A stretch of DNA of 35,912 nt from Rhodocyclaceae bacterium UBA1310 (GTDB lineage Bacteria > Pseudomonadota > Gammaproteobacteria > Burkholderiales > Rhodocyclaceae). Shown in pieces: positions 1 through 7,289 of this stretch. The position numbers and the translations under genes were made by a program. How positions within the stretch are numbered: position 1 is the first letter of the stretch; every line of letters begins with the position of its first letter. Under the pieces are notes generated by a model. It was not told where the DNA came from and ran no database searches. It saw only the letters and a list, made by a program, of their open reading frames with translations. The DNA lies in the NCBI GenBank assembly GCA_002307175.1, contig DBTS01000047.1, positions 567-36,478 on the forward strand, read 5' to 3'.

Positions 1-1
1 G

Positions 2-457
2 CTGACGGGGATTTCGAATGCGATGATCCGTAGCGCGCCGCCAGCAGCAAATGTGATGCGCGAAGTCGCGGATTTCGTGGGGGATTATCCTTTGATTGCC
101 CACAACGCCTCTTTCGACAGCAAGTTCTGGGATGCCGAACTCGCGCGGATCGAGCGCAGCCGGAGCCAGGTGTTTGTCTGCTCCCTGCTGTTGTCACGCA
201 GGATCTTTCCCTACGCCCCCAGTCACAAGCTCAGCGCCCTGGTTGATTACATCAACCTGCCCGTGGCGGGCCGTTACCACCGGGCCCTGGCAGATGCCGA
301 AATGGCCGCAAGCCTGCTGCTTCGGCTCGAAGAAGAACTGCGGAAACGGCACAGCCTGAGCGATGTTTCAATTGAACTGCTGAGCCAGATCCAGCGCGCG
401 CCCAAGAGCCAGCTTGAAAAATGCATCGCACGGCAGGCGGATTCCCATAAGCCTTGA
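2..457 (+). CDS. DnaQ-like 3'-5' exonuclease, 5'-truncated by window edge
   Basis: The reading frame is open from the first bases of the window, so the N-terminus with the first exonuclease motif (DxE) lies outside. Visible are an ExoII-type HNASFD segment (about residue 35 of the visible part) and an ExoIII-type H-x-A-x-x-D segment (YHRALADAE), which together mark the DEDDh exonuclease fold of DNA polymerase III epsilon-like proteins. The enzyme should remove nucleotides from DNA 3' ends using two metal ions. The C-terminal 40 residues after the last motif are short and charged, so there is no room for a further domain. It could be a stand-alone exonuclease rather than the replicative proofreading subunit; which one cannot be decided without the missing part. 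Confidence 0.82.
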   Translation: MTGISNAMIRSAPPAANVMREVADFVGDYPLIAHNASFDSKFWDAELARIERSRSQVFVCSLLLSRRIFPYAPSHKLSALVDYINLPVAGRYHRALADAEMAASLLLRLEEELRKRHSLSDVSIELLSQIQRAPKSQLEKCIARQADSHKP

Positions 458-1084
458 TGCGGGTGTAGCGATATACGGGGCGTGCTTCCCCCAAGCGGAA
501 ATCCGGGCACTGATTCGCCGGAATACTGACAAAAGACAGAGCGCGTTTACACTGCGGTTAAATGCAATAAGCATTTATCGGAGGTGTGGCAGATTTTTTT
601 ACACTGAACCATCCAGCTTCATGCGAAGCAATTTCCCCGCGTGGCATTGATAACCCTCACTGGCCTACAGCGCCGGCTTTTCGTAGGGCACGGCGAAGCC
701 GGAACAATGGAGCGCAGCGCAATTGCGCCGATCAAGCCTCCGCCCGGAGGGCGCAGACCTCACCCATCTCCGTCACATTACATCTGAGTTATAAGCATGC
801 CAATGAAGGTTGGGAAAGTTGCTGGCGTCTTCAGTGCTTTGTTACCGCCGCGCCACGCCACATGACGAATAGTATTGTTGCTATGGGGATTTGTGTGACA
901 TGTTATTCCTGAACCCTCACAATGCTTGTGCGCTTGCAGGATGATTCGGAAAGGGCAGGGATTGTACGAATTCAGAGACGGCGCTGATTGTGATCGAAGC
1001 GGTGAGAAAAACGCAACCATGTATTATGGGGACCTGGGTGCGGTGGCAATTTACATGAAATAAACATAATATTATTATGGCAAG
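458..1084. other. Intergenic stretch with repeat modules
   Basis: No convincing gene is seen. The stretch holds a T-rich run near 591-597 and two repeat-like modules (about 685-760 and 806-862), both related to sequences near 5250-5392. The remainder, 863-1084, is moderately AT-rich near 1050-1080 and shows no recognisable motif. Confidence 0.5.
685..862. repeat. Diverged intergenic hairpin-repeat modules, copy 1
   Basis: Two blocks recur elsewhere in the window. Block B (about 685-760) contains GCGAAGCcGGAACAATG and CTCCGCCCGGAGGG and matches about 5325-5392. Block A (about 806-862) contains AGGTTGGGAAAG, GGCGTCT and CGCGCCACG and matches about 5254-5312. The order here is B then A, while the second locus is A then B. 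The style (GTAGG..., AGCGCAGCG, self-complementary arms) resembles the dispersed palindromic intergenic repeats common in beta- and gammaproteobacteria. Boundaries are approximate and the family is not identified. Confidence 0.5.
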
Positions 1085-1294
1085 CTACAGCGTTTTCGCC
1101 AGGCCGTCGCGCCAGTCTGGCGTGTCCGATTTATCGATCAGACCCAGCTTCTCGTATTGCCTTACTCTCCGTAGCATGAAGCTGTCGTCCTTTCCCTTTC
1201 CGAGACACATCAAGGCGCGCACATCCAGGATTGTTGCGATTCTTCCATGGCTGCGCGGAAATTTCGGGCTGACAATGATAGGTGAAGGAGTCAC
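1085..1294 (-). pseudogene. Possible remnant or small ORF of about 69 codons
   Basis: A minus-strand frame reads from a GTG at 1294 to a stop at 1085. Its C-terminal part (about 45 residues, containing LDVRALMCLGKGKDDSF and RRVRQYEKLG) has the charged/hydrophobic alternation of a real globular protein rather than random translation. I do not recognise the family. It has no visible ribosome binding site, and its 5' end abuts the divergent gene beginning at 1297, so it looks like a leftover C-terminal fragment. It may also be chance. Confidence 0.28.
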
Positions 1295-1296
1295 GG

Positions 1297-2322
1297 ATGA
1301 ACGACAAGAAAATCGCCAGACTGGTCTGTAACCGTAAAGCCACAGGAAGTAACTGGAGCAATGTGTACGTTCTCTCGCGTCTGGCGGCAGGATTCGTTGC
1401 GGTGGGCTCTGCCGTAGGCGTTCCGTTTGCTGCTGCCTCAGCGCCAGAAGGCGCACCCCTTGCGGCCACTTGGGGAGGCGCAGAGGTTCATGGAGGCACA
1501 GCAGAGCAGCGTTCTGTTGCCCGTGATGTTGCAGCACACCTCACCGGAAAGCCCTTTGTGATGGATGTCGATACACTGCGCACTGTGTGCGCGGGTGTCC
1601 GGGAGCGCCTTGCCCGACCTGAGGTGAAATGTAGCCTGATTTTTTCCAATGCCGGGCAGGCACACTATCTTGTCGAGGTCCCGGTTGAGGCCGTCACCCC
1701 CGCTCAGACGCCCCCCGAAGCCTTTGACAGCGCAGACCCTGTCCTTCCCGAATTTCTCGTCAAACTTCATGATAGGTTTAACGAGACCTACCAGTCCAAT
1801 CTGAGCGCCTTGAATACTAAACACTATGCGGTGCGTGGTGGCAGGGTGTATTTCGGCGTACCAGCGCTCGATCAGATCTCGGTGGAAGCTGCCAAGGCCG
1901 TGCCAGCGAATACAGATGCCATACGGAAGGTCCTGGTGCACGGCAACAACCCAGAACAGCGCGCACTTGCCGCTTTTCTGATCGGTTGGTCTGCGCATCC
2001 GGAGGATACGCTGAAGCAGTCGCTGGCGGCGTTTCACGATCCGGAAGAAACTGTCCGCAACAACTATTCGATGATGGCCGCCATTATCGCACCCTCGCTC
2101 TCTGAGCCGTTTCAGCAACAGCTCGCGACCTACTGGTGTGAGGGTGTCGCCAGACCGGTCTTTACGGATCGCTCCAAAGCGCTGCTTGGCCTTTCCCGAA
2201 TTCAGCCAAAGCTACGCCGCACATTGCCCGGGCAGTGCAAAGACACCATCGCTGTGATTGGACGAGAAACCGCGCTAGCTGAAATACGCCACATGGCGGA
2301 AGCGATTATCAGCACACCTTGA
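1297..2322 (+). CDS. Predicted exported or membrane-anchored protein of unknown function
   Basis: The protein is about 341 residues from the ATG at 1297, chosen because GAAGGAG at 1284-1290 sits six bases before it; a GTG at 1282 in the same frame has no such site. Residues about 27-50 form one hydrophobic segment rich in Ala/Gly/Val, preceded by basic residues, which fits a signal peptide or N-terminal anchor ending in an Ala-rich stretch. The mature part is soluble-looking. Residues about 215-335 have alternating helices (NNPEQRALAAFLIGW, DPEETVRNNYSMMAAI) reminiscent of HEAT-type armadillo helices. No catalytic motif is seen and I do not recognise a named family. It stands alone, with 390 bases of non-coding DNA downstream. 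Confidence 0.72.
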   Translation: MNDKKIARLVCNRKATGSNWSNVYVLSRLAAGFVAVGSAVGVPFAAASAPEGAPLAATWGGAEVHGGTAEQRSVARDVAAHLTGKPFVMDVDTLRTVCAGVRERLARPEVKCSLIFSNAGQAHYLVEVPVEAVTPAQTPPEAFDSADPVLPEFLVKLHDRFNETYQSNLSALNTKHYAVRGGRVYFGVPALDQISVEAAKAVPANTDAIRKVLVHGNNPEQRALAAFLIGWSAHPEDTLKQSLAAFHDPEETVRNNYSMMAAIIAPSLSEPFQQQLATYWCEGVARPVFTDRSKALLGLSRIQPKLRRTLPGQCKDTIAVIGRETALAEIRHMAEAIISTP

Positions 2323-2712
2323 ACCAAGGATTGCAGTGCGGAAAATTGATATCGTCTCTAGCCTTGTCTTGAGCGGAGCCATTTCATCCTCTCGTTGTTG
2401 TGCATGGATCACCTGTTCTTGAGGAATATGCGGCGTGGGTCTGCTAGGCGTGGAAGACGTAGGCAAAAAACCCGGGAATGGTGGTGATTCTTGCTTTATA
2501 TCTCTTGCAGTGTGATTCGCCAAGCCGCCAAACCTGACTCTCTCTTTTGCCTGGGACACTTTACAGGACAATTTTGGGACAGTTGCCGCGAGCATTCCAG
2601 AGAATAAACTGGACGCGGTGAGGCTTGGAATGGCGTGAAAGCCTTGTGCTGCGGAGGGGGCGGAGGATAGCGGGGTTTTCAGACAATACGGAAAGCCGCG
2701 AAAACACTTTGC
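2323..2712. other. Intergenic stretch, no gene seen
   Basis: I see no gene with coding character or a ribosome binding site. The stretch links the unknown exported protein to the tRNA fragment and mobile-element junction. No clear terminator hairpin with a T-run was found. Confidence 0.4.
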
Positions 2713-2770
2713 TGGTGCCCAGGACGGGAATCGAACCCGTACTCCTTGCGGACGCGGATTTTAAGTCCGC
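2713..2770 (-). pseudogene. 3' half of a tRNA-Leu(UAA) gene
   Basis: Read on the minus strand, this is an intact 3' half of a tRNA. It has a five-pair anticodon stem (GCGGA/TCCGC) around loop CTTAAAA (anticodon TAA), a long class II variable arm, a T arm with ACGGG-TTCGATT-CCCGT, the 3' acceptor strand CCTGGGC, a discriminator A and an encoded CCA. The 5' acceptor strand (GCCCAGG expected) and the D arm are missing: upstream on this strand the sequence runs straight into an IS66 tnpA reading frame. The gene therefore cannot make a tRNA. It looks like an attachment-site footprint or a recombination scar. Confidence 0.85.
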
Positions 2771-3066
2771 TCACGGATGGGCGTCGCCGCAGAGGCCGTA
2801 CCAGAGGCCGGTGCTGCGAGCGTGACAGGGAGAAAGGCGGGGGCCGGCGCGGGAAGGCAGACAGGTGCAGGCGCACCAGTCGGTGAGCCAGCGTCCCGTG
2901 CCTCACGCTCGCGCAGCCAGCGGCGCACCATGTTGGCGTTGAGCCCGTGCGCCAGGGCAACGCCTGCAACAGAAGCACCGCTCTGGCGACAGGCTGCAAC
3001 CACCGTGCGCTTGAGATCCTCGGTGTGATGCCGACGGGTACGCTTGGGAAGAGTCGTTTCGTTCAT
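2761..3066 (-). pseudogene. tnpA: IS66-family accessory protein TnpA, 3'-truncated
   Basis: The N-terminal region from ATG 3066 (MNETTLPKRTRRHHTEDLKR, then a helix-turn-helix ending GLNANMVRRWLRERE) is typical of the small HTH protein encoded first in IS66-type elements. The expected end of the family (an IRVELRRG-type stretch and about 25 more residues) is absent. After about position 2773 the frame enters the tRNA-Leu remnant and stops at 2761. No tnpB or tnpC follows, so the element cannot transpose by itself. The frame stays open upstream to a GTG at 3114, but ATG 3066 matches how family members usually begin. Confidence 0.8.
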
Positions 3067-3069
3067 CAA

Positions 3070-3099
3070 AGTGTCCACTACGCGTTGTAAGTGGACACT
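3070..3099. promoter_or_regulatory. Perfect 10-bp inverted repeat upstream of tnpA
   Basis: AGTGTCCACT and AGTGGACACT are separated by ten bases (3080-3089), immediately before the tnpA ATG at 3066. The position, within the presumed leader/promoter of the IS66 end, suggests a protein-binding site or an RNA hairpin limiting expression. The function is inferred from position only. Confidence 0.45.
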
Positions 3100-3149
3100 A
3101 TCCTCGACGCTCAATTACCCAAGATAAAGATGACTTGGCCGGACGCTTA
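3100..3149 (-). mobile_element. IS66-family left end, terminal inverted repeat (split)
   Basis: Read on the minus strand, the segment ending at 3149 begins TAAGCGTCCGGCCAAGT, which is an IS66-type terminus (family ends usually begin GTAAGCG) lacking only its first G. The missing base is supplied as the complement of C5055, on the other side of the group II intron. The element is therefore interrupted one base inside its tip. The remaining IS66 sequence extends to the truncated tnpA. Confidence 0.65.
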
Positions 3150-3683
3150 GTGCGGCTGCAAAGCCGGTAAAAGATAGTCGATGAAAGTTCGATACGGAGA
3201 AGGAATGGCGAATCACTCTGGCCCCGAGTCATGCGGCATGCCCCGTGAGGTGTATGGCGAAGCGTTGACAGGGGAAACCGACAGGCCAGCCATTGAGCCG
3301 CGAAATCAGGAATCTGGGATGCCGACGCTGTTAAGCGAAGCGGAAGGCAACATGGTGCGTGGCGACAATCGCAAGTCGCGCACTGATCCCACGCGGTCGG
3401 AGACCCTGTGCATGTTGGGAAGTCTTTTACACGGAAGCAGCGAGATCTTATCGGTGTCCGACGCAAGCTGGCCGGACGGAGCTGGGAAGGTCAATGACCG
3501 CAATCCAGCTATCTACGCCGATGAGAAGTCGGATACACCCATAGTACCGAAGAAGTCGCCGAACAAAGGGATGCTCCCGGCGGAGGAGATGGAGGGAGGG
3601 GGGTAGCCAAGGGGAACACCGGCCCGTCCCCCGCATCCCGGACGCAGGGCCGGATACATGATGCGTCGATAGGACTGGAAGGT

Positions 3684-4997
3684 GTGCGTGAAATAGCGAA
3701 GCGAAACAGGAAGTGCCAATTCACGACATTGCTGCATCACATCACGCCGTCGTTGCTGGTAGAGAGTTTCTATGCTCTCAGCAAACATGCGGCAGCCGGC
3801 GTGGATGGCGTGACTTGGCGGGAGTACGAGGATCGACTGTACGTACGTGTGCACGAACTGCACAGAGAAATTCAGTCTGGCGCATATCGTGCGCAACCGT
3901 CTCGGCGGGTCTACATTCCCAAGAGTGGCGGGAAGTTACGTCCTCTGGGAATTGCTGCACTGGAAGACAAAATAGTGCAACAGGCGGTTGTAACGGTACT
4001 GAATGCGGTCTACGAACAAGACTTCCTCGGATTCTCGTACGGCTTTCGGCAGGGCAAAGGTCAGCACGATGCGCTGGACGCCTTATCGGTCGGCATCGAG
4101 CGGCGCAAAGTTAACTGGATTCTGGATGCGGACATTCGCGCGTTCTTCGATGAAATCGATCACGCGTGGATGCTCCGGTTTCTTGAATACAGGATAGCGG
4201 ATCGCCGAATATTGCGATTGATCCAAAAATGGCTGACGGCGGGGGTGATGGAAGATGGCAAGCGCGTTGCATCAACGCGCGGCACGCCCCAGGGGGCGGT
4301 CATCTCTCCCTTGCTGGCAAACATCTACCTGCACTACGCGTTAGACCTATGGGCTCATCAGTGGCGTAAGCGATACGCAACTGGCGATGTCATCCTTGTT
4401 CGCTATGCAGACGACAGTGTGATGGGGTTCCAGTATGAAGGAGAAGCAAGGCGATTTCTCACTGCAATGAGAGGGCGACTGGCGGAATTCAGGCTTGAAC
4501 TTCATCCGGAGAAAACGCGGCTGATTCGGTTTGGACGATTCGCTGCACAGCAATGCCAGGTGCGCGGGCAGAGAAAACCGGAGACATTCGACTTTCTCGG
4601 ATTCACGCACTGCTGTGGTCAGTATAGCGGCGGTTTTAAACTCGTCAGACTGACGAACAAGAAACGGATGCGTGCAACGCTGGTGAAAATACGCCAGACG
4701 CTGATGAGACGAAGGCACGAGGCTGTGCCGGTGGTGGGACGATGGCTAGGTAGCGTGGTCAGGGGGTATTTCAACTACTACGCGGTACCGGGGAATATGC
4801 GTAGGTTGTCTGGATCTCTCAGCGAAGTGTGTCGCTCATGGCGACACGCACTGCTGCGCAGAAGTCAGAGACACCGTCTCTCATGGCCTCGGTTCAACCG
4901 CCTGACGAGAAAATATCTCCCGCCGTGTCGTGTTGCCCACCCATTCCCAGTGGAGCGATTTTACGTCAACACCTTTGGCAGGAGCCGTATGCAGTAG
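3684..4997 (+). CDS. ltrA: Group II intron reverse transcriptase/maturase
   Basis: The protein has 437 residues. It copies intron RNA into DNA at the target and helps the intron fold. RT fingers and palm motifs are present in order: AAGVDGVT (about 37-44), IPKSGGKLRPLGI (78-90), the metal-binding DADIRAFFD (148-156), TPQGAVISPLLANIYLH (201-217) and the catalytic YADD (241-244), then HPEKT and FDFLGF. A maturase X region (GWLGSVVRGYFNYY type) and a basic C-terminus ending RFYVNTFGRSRMQ follow. No HNH endonuclease domain is seen, so insertion probably uses another primer source. The GTG start at 3684 follows a GGAAGG site. The stop codon at 4995-4997 lies inside ribozyme domain V. Confidence 0.93.
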   Translation: MREIAKRNRKCQFTTLLHHITPSLLVESFYALSKHAAAGVDGVTWREYEDRLYVRVHELHREIQSGAYRAQPSRRVYIPKSGGKLRPLGIAALEDKIVQQAVVTVLNAVYEQDFLGFSYGFRQGKGQHDALDALSVGIERRKVNWILDADIRAFFDEIDHAWMLRFLEYRIADRRILRLIQKWLTAGVMEDGKRVASTRGTPQGAVISPLLANIYLHYALDLWAHQWRKRYATGDVILVRYADDSVMGFQYEGEARRFLTAMRGRLAEFRLELHPEKTRLIRFGRFAAQQCQVRGQRKPETFDFLGFTHCCGQYSGGFKLVRLTNKKRMRATLVKIRQTLMRRRHEAVPVVGRWLGSVVRGYFNYYAVPGNMRRLSGSLSEVCRSWRHALLRRSQRHRLSWPRFNRLTRKYLPPCRVAHPFPVERFYVNTFGRSRMQ

Positions 4998-5014
4998 TGC
5001 TGCAAGTACGGATC
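4982..5014 (+). ncRNA. Group II intron domain V (catalytic hairpin)
   Basis: The 33-nt element begins GAGCCGTATGCAG and ends CTGCAAGTACGGATC, with lower-stem pairing, the AGC catalytic triad at 4983-4985 and the usual two-base bulge region. It is followed by domain VI. Its presence shows that the ribozyme core is preserved. Confidence 0.85.
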
Positions 5015-5054
5015 TGTGCGGGGGGCGTCAGGTAACTGACGTCCCTACCGCGAC

Positions 5055-5706
5055 CAGATCCACCCCCGCAGTACCCACCCAACAGCTAACCGCACTGGAC
5101 CGGCGAGGCCGCCGGACGTAGATTCCGTCTCGCCTTTCAATGCCATGAAACTGCCAAATTGGCTTGTGCGACGTAAAAAAACACGCGGAAGGTGCAATTC
5201 TCTGCGCTCATTTGCACCCTACGAAAATCATGGCGCGAAGGTATGTCAGTGGCGTAGGTTGGGAAAGCCTAGGGCGTCTCCCAACGCTTTATTACGTAGC
5301 GTCGCGCCACGTTGAATAGGGCGTCGCGAAGCGGGAACAATGCAGTGCAGCTCAATTGCGTCGGTCAAGGCTCCGCCCGGAGGGAGCAAACTTTTGCCAT
5401 GGTCTGGCGATGAATACGGGCACGGCGCTACAGGTTGGCGTGAGTGCAACATGGTTTTTCCACATCGGCCGTTGTGGGGGCGGTGAGCGAAAGAGCACGA
5501 ATTGCCCACACGAAAGTCTGAAGAACCACTTCTTGGGTGATGGTGCGATTGCATCGTACGTGGTACGCTTCCTATTGACATAAACCACGCTTCCCCAGTT
5601 ATGGCCTTATCCCGTTATTGATTGGCACGGTTGTGGGATCGAGTGCCGTTTAGCCAGGGATTGCTAATGAGCAAAAGGCCAGCGAAATCGTGGGTGTTGT
5701 GGGTGA
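5055..5706. other. Intergenic stretch with hairpin repeats
   Basis: No gene is seen. C5055 would be the outermost base of the split IS66 end, so 5056 onwards is DNA flanking the IS. The stretch contains an inverted repeat GGTGCAA/TTGCACC (about 5190-5218), GTTGGGA/TCCCAAC within about 5258-5286, and the second copy of the module family also found at 685-862. Confidence 0.45.
5190..5392. repeat. Diverged intergenic hairpin-repeat modules, copy 2
   Basis: Three adjacent self-complementary modules are seen. One is a GGTGCAA...TTGCACC hairpin. The second is block A (about 5254-5312), with GTTGGGA/TCCCAAC arms and the CGCGCCACG tail. The third is block B (about 5325-5392), with GCGAAGCgGGAACAATG and CTCCGCCCGGAGGG. 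Blocks A and B match 806-862 and 685-760 with many substitutions and are in the opposite order. They are probably non-coding palindromic repeats. Confidence 0.5.
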
Positions 5707-6465
5707 GTGAAACAAATCGCGGCCAGCTTGGCGATAGTGGTAGCGACAGCAAGCCCATCTCTCGCACGGCCCCATCTTGGTTGGCATGGCGAATTAACGG
5801 GACATAACGCTAGGATCGTGCAATACGCTCCATATGATCGTGCAGCAAAGCGAGAAAAATGCAGGAACATCTTGCTTGCCATTTTGACCTCACTTGTTTT
5901 GCATGCTGGTATTGTGTTCGTTCTTCATGGTCCCAGATCCGGTCAAGTCCGAATGCCTGAAAAGTCGCTTAAGGTGCAACTGATGGCGATTGCAAAGCAA
6001 ATTTCTGCACCGACTCCTCTCGTGGCTCAACCCATTCCTGTTCGCCACTATCACTCTGAACCAATTTTGATACCTGCCAAGCGTAGAGTCGAGAAAAGCG
6101 CACCAGCAGTCGGTCCTGGGACGCCCGCTACGAATACAACGGCCAATGCTGCATCCGATCCCGGAACCGAAAAGATTACTGAATCCAATACAGGTACAGA
6201 AAAGACCACCGCACCCAATATAGCGATCCAACCCGAGAGCATACAGCGCGTCGTTCGACAGATCGCGCGTGAAACTCAGGCAAGCGCCGAGGCCCAAGGC
6301 AAGCACCTGGAACGCTTGGAGGAAAAGGAATCTCCCCTGGCGCGGGAAGTTAAAAAAGGAGACCCAGGCGATTGCCGCACTGCCTACGCAAACCTTGGCT
6401 TACTGGCCGTGCCATTCTTGCTACGGGATAGCGTTTCGGAGTCTGGCTGCCGCTGGCGACACTAA
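5707..6465 (+). CDS. TonB-like membrane-anchored protein
   Basis: After a basic stretch (DRAAKREKCRN) there is one hydrophobic segment (about residues 54-73, ending HAGIVFVLHG), then a Pro/Thr/Ala-rich periplasmic region with repeated GTEK motifs, an acidic/basic helix, and a compact C-terminus of the form DCRTAYANLGLLAVPFLLRD...GCxW. The single N-terminal anchor and low-complexity spacer resemble TonB-type energy transducers, but no TonB C-terminal beta domain is seen. I recall the Cys/Trp ending from small beta-proteobacterial hypothetical proteins; that is memory, not a search. The start is uncertain: GTG 5707 gives 252 residues with a signal-like first 20, while GTG 5818 gives 215 residues with the anchor at the N-terminus. 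Function unknown. Confidence 0.6.
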   Translation: MKQIAASLAIVVATASPSLARPHLGWHGELTGHNARIVQYAPYDRAAKREKCRNILLAILTSLVLHAGIVFVLHGPRSGQVRMPEKSLKVQLMAIAKQISAPTPLVAQPIPVRHYHSEPILIPAKRRVEKSAPAVGPGTPATNTTANAASDPGTEKITESNTGTEKTTAPNIAIQPESIQRVVRQIARETQASAEAQGKHLERLEEKESPLAREVKKGDPGDCRTAYANLGLLAVPFLLRDSVSESGCRWRH

Positions 6466-6618
6466 CGGAATACATCACAAACTGCGGGTCGGATAAGCCG
6501 CAGGCAGCATCCAAGGCATGCCCCCCGACCCCTCGTGTTTGAGTGCGTTTAATAGCGCGGCACGTTAGGTGTCTAACAGTCGCGGAGCTTCAGGCGGTGT
6601 GGCTGCAAGTGGCTGGGA

Positions 6619-7140
6619 TCACGTACTGAGCGCACTGAGCGGGACTTCTGTGCAGACATTGGCAGGGATGGCTGGCGGGAGGCCATACTCTGCGAGGGTG
6701 CGGTTACCATAGCGGCTATCGTGCGTGACTTCCTGACCAATCCAGGCAGGAAGAGGGGAACTGATGAGCTGAAGAAGATTGTCGAGCTCCAGTTCTGCTA
6801 TTACCAGGCCGGTCAGTGGACCGGCAAATAGGTCGACTTCAAAGACAAGGTGGCGGAACGGAACCCGGTATCGTGTTTTCCGGATCACTCGCTTACCACA
6901 GTGCTGTTCGATGAGGATCTGCGCGTCCGGCAACGGAATGGGGTACTCGAATTCGGCACGGGAAAACCCCTTGCGTGGTGACTTCAGTGTTAGCCAAGCA
7001 TCCTTGCCTGAAATTCGCACCCGTGTCGACATTTCTCCGCGTTCCTTGGCCAGATAACCCTGGATAATAGGTGTGCCTTCCAGCGAATCGAGCAACGGGC
7101 GTTCCTTGACCAGAAAACGTCGTTCGAGTTCGATTCCCAT
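6619..7140 (-). CDS. CYTH-domain (triphosphate tunnel metalloenzyme) protein
   Basis: The 173-residue protein is entirely a CYTH domain, an eight-stranded tunnel that binds triphosphates and metal ions. Seen in order are the N-terminal ELERRFLV (ExExK motif with Arg in place of Lys), RVRISGKDAWLTLKS, the acidic strand RAEFEYPIP, KTRYRVP, FEVDLFAGPLTGLVIAELEL and EVTHDSRYGNRTLAEYG near the C-terminus. Family members hydrolyse inorganic triphosphate or thiamine triphosphate, or make cAMP; bacterial single-domain forms are mostly tripolyphosphatases, so that is the likely activity. It is a single-gene unit. Its ATG at 7140 lies in a short spacer shared with the MarR gene end. Confidence 0.88.
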   Translation of the reverse strand: MGIELERRFLVKERPLLDSLEGTPIIQGYLAKERGEMSTRVRISGKDAWLTLKSPRKGFSRAEFEYPIPLPDAQILIEQHCGKRVIRKTRYRVPFRHLVFEVDLFAGPLTGLVIAELELDNLLQLISSPLPAWIGQEVTHDSRYGNRTLAEYGLPPAIPANVCTEVPLSALST

Positions 7141-7289
7141 GCTGGCACCACCATTTTCCGAAAAAACTTTGCTATGTTACCAGTTGTCGTTGATTGGCGC
7201 CCGCTTGTCCCCGAATCTTCCGTACGACTGCCCCTCTGTCTGGATTCGTTCCCGTCAGAACTTCTGCTCTGCGCAAGAGGAAGGTGCTA

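Larger units (their letters stand above)
3150..5054 (+). mobile_element. Group II intron with encoded maturase
   Basis: The 5' end is GTGCG at 3150-3154, matching the group II GUGYG consensus. The 3' part has a 33-nt domain V (4982-5014) with the AGC triad at 4983-4985, then a domain VI hairpin with CGTCAG/CTGACG arms and a bulged A at 5047, seven bases before an AC end at 5054. The proposed exon-binding site EBS1 TAAGCG (3332-3337) is fully complementary to IBS1 CGCTTA (3144-3149), just before the 5' splice site. A possible EBS2 GGCCAG (3284-3289) pairs with TTGGCC (3135-3140), with one G-U pair. The length is about 1.9 kb, usual for bacterial introns. The subclass is not assigned. Confidence 0.88.

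Noticed and set aside
2713..2800. A complete functional tRNA-Leu
   Set aside because: The 5' acceptor strand and D arm are missing, and IS66 coding sequence occupies their place.
3181..3606. Plus-strand open frame in the 5' part of the group II intron
   Set aside because: It lies in the ribozyme domains I-III, where sequence is constrained by RNA folding; the frame lacks protein character.
3684..4997. Retron or defence-type reverse transcriptase
   Set aside because: The maturase X region, the group II 5' end and domains V/VI around it show that it is a group II intron protein.
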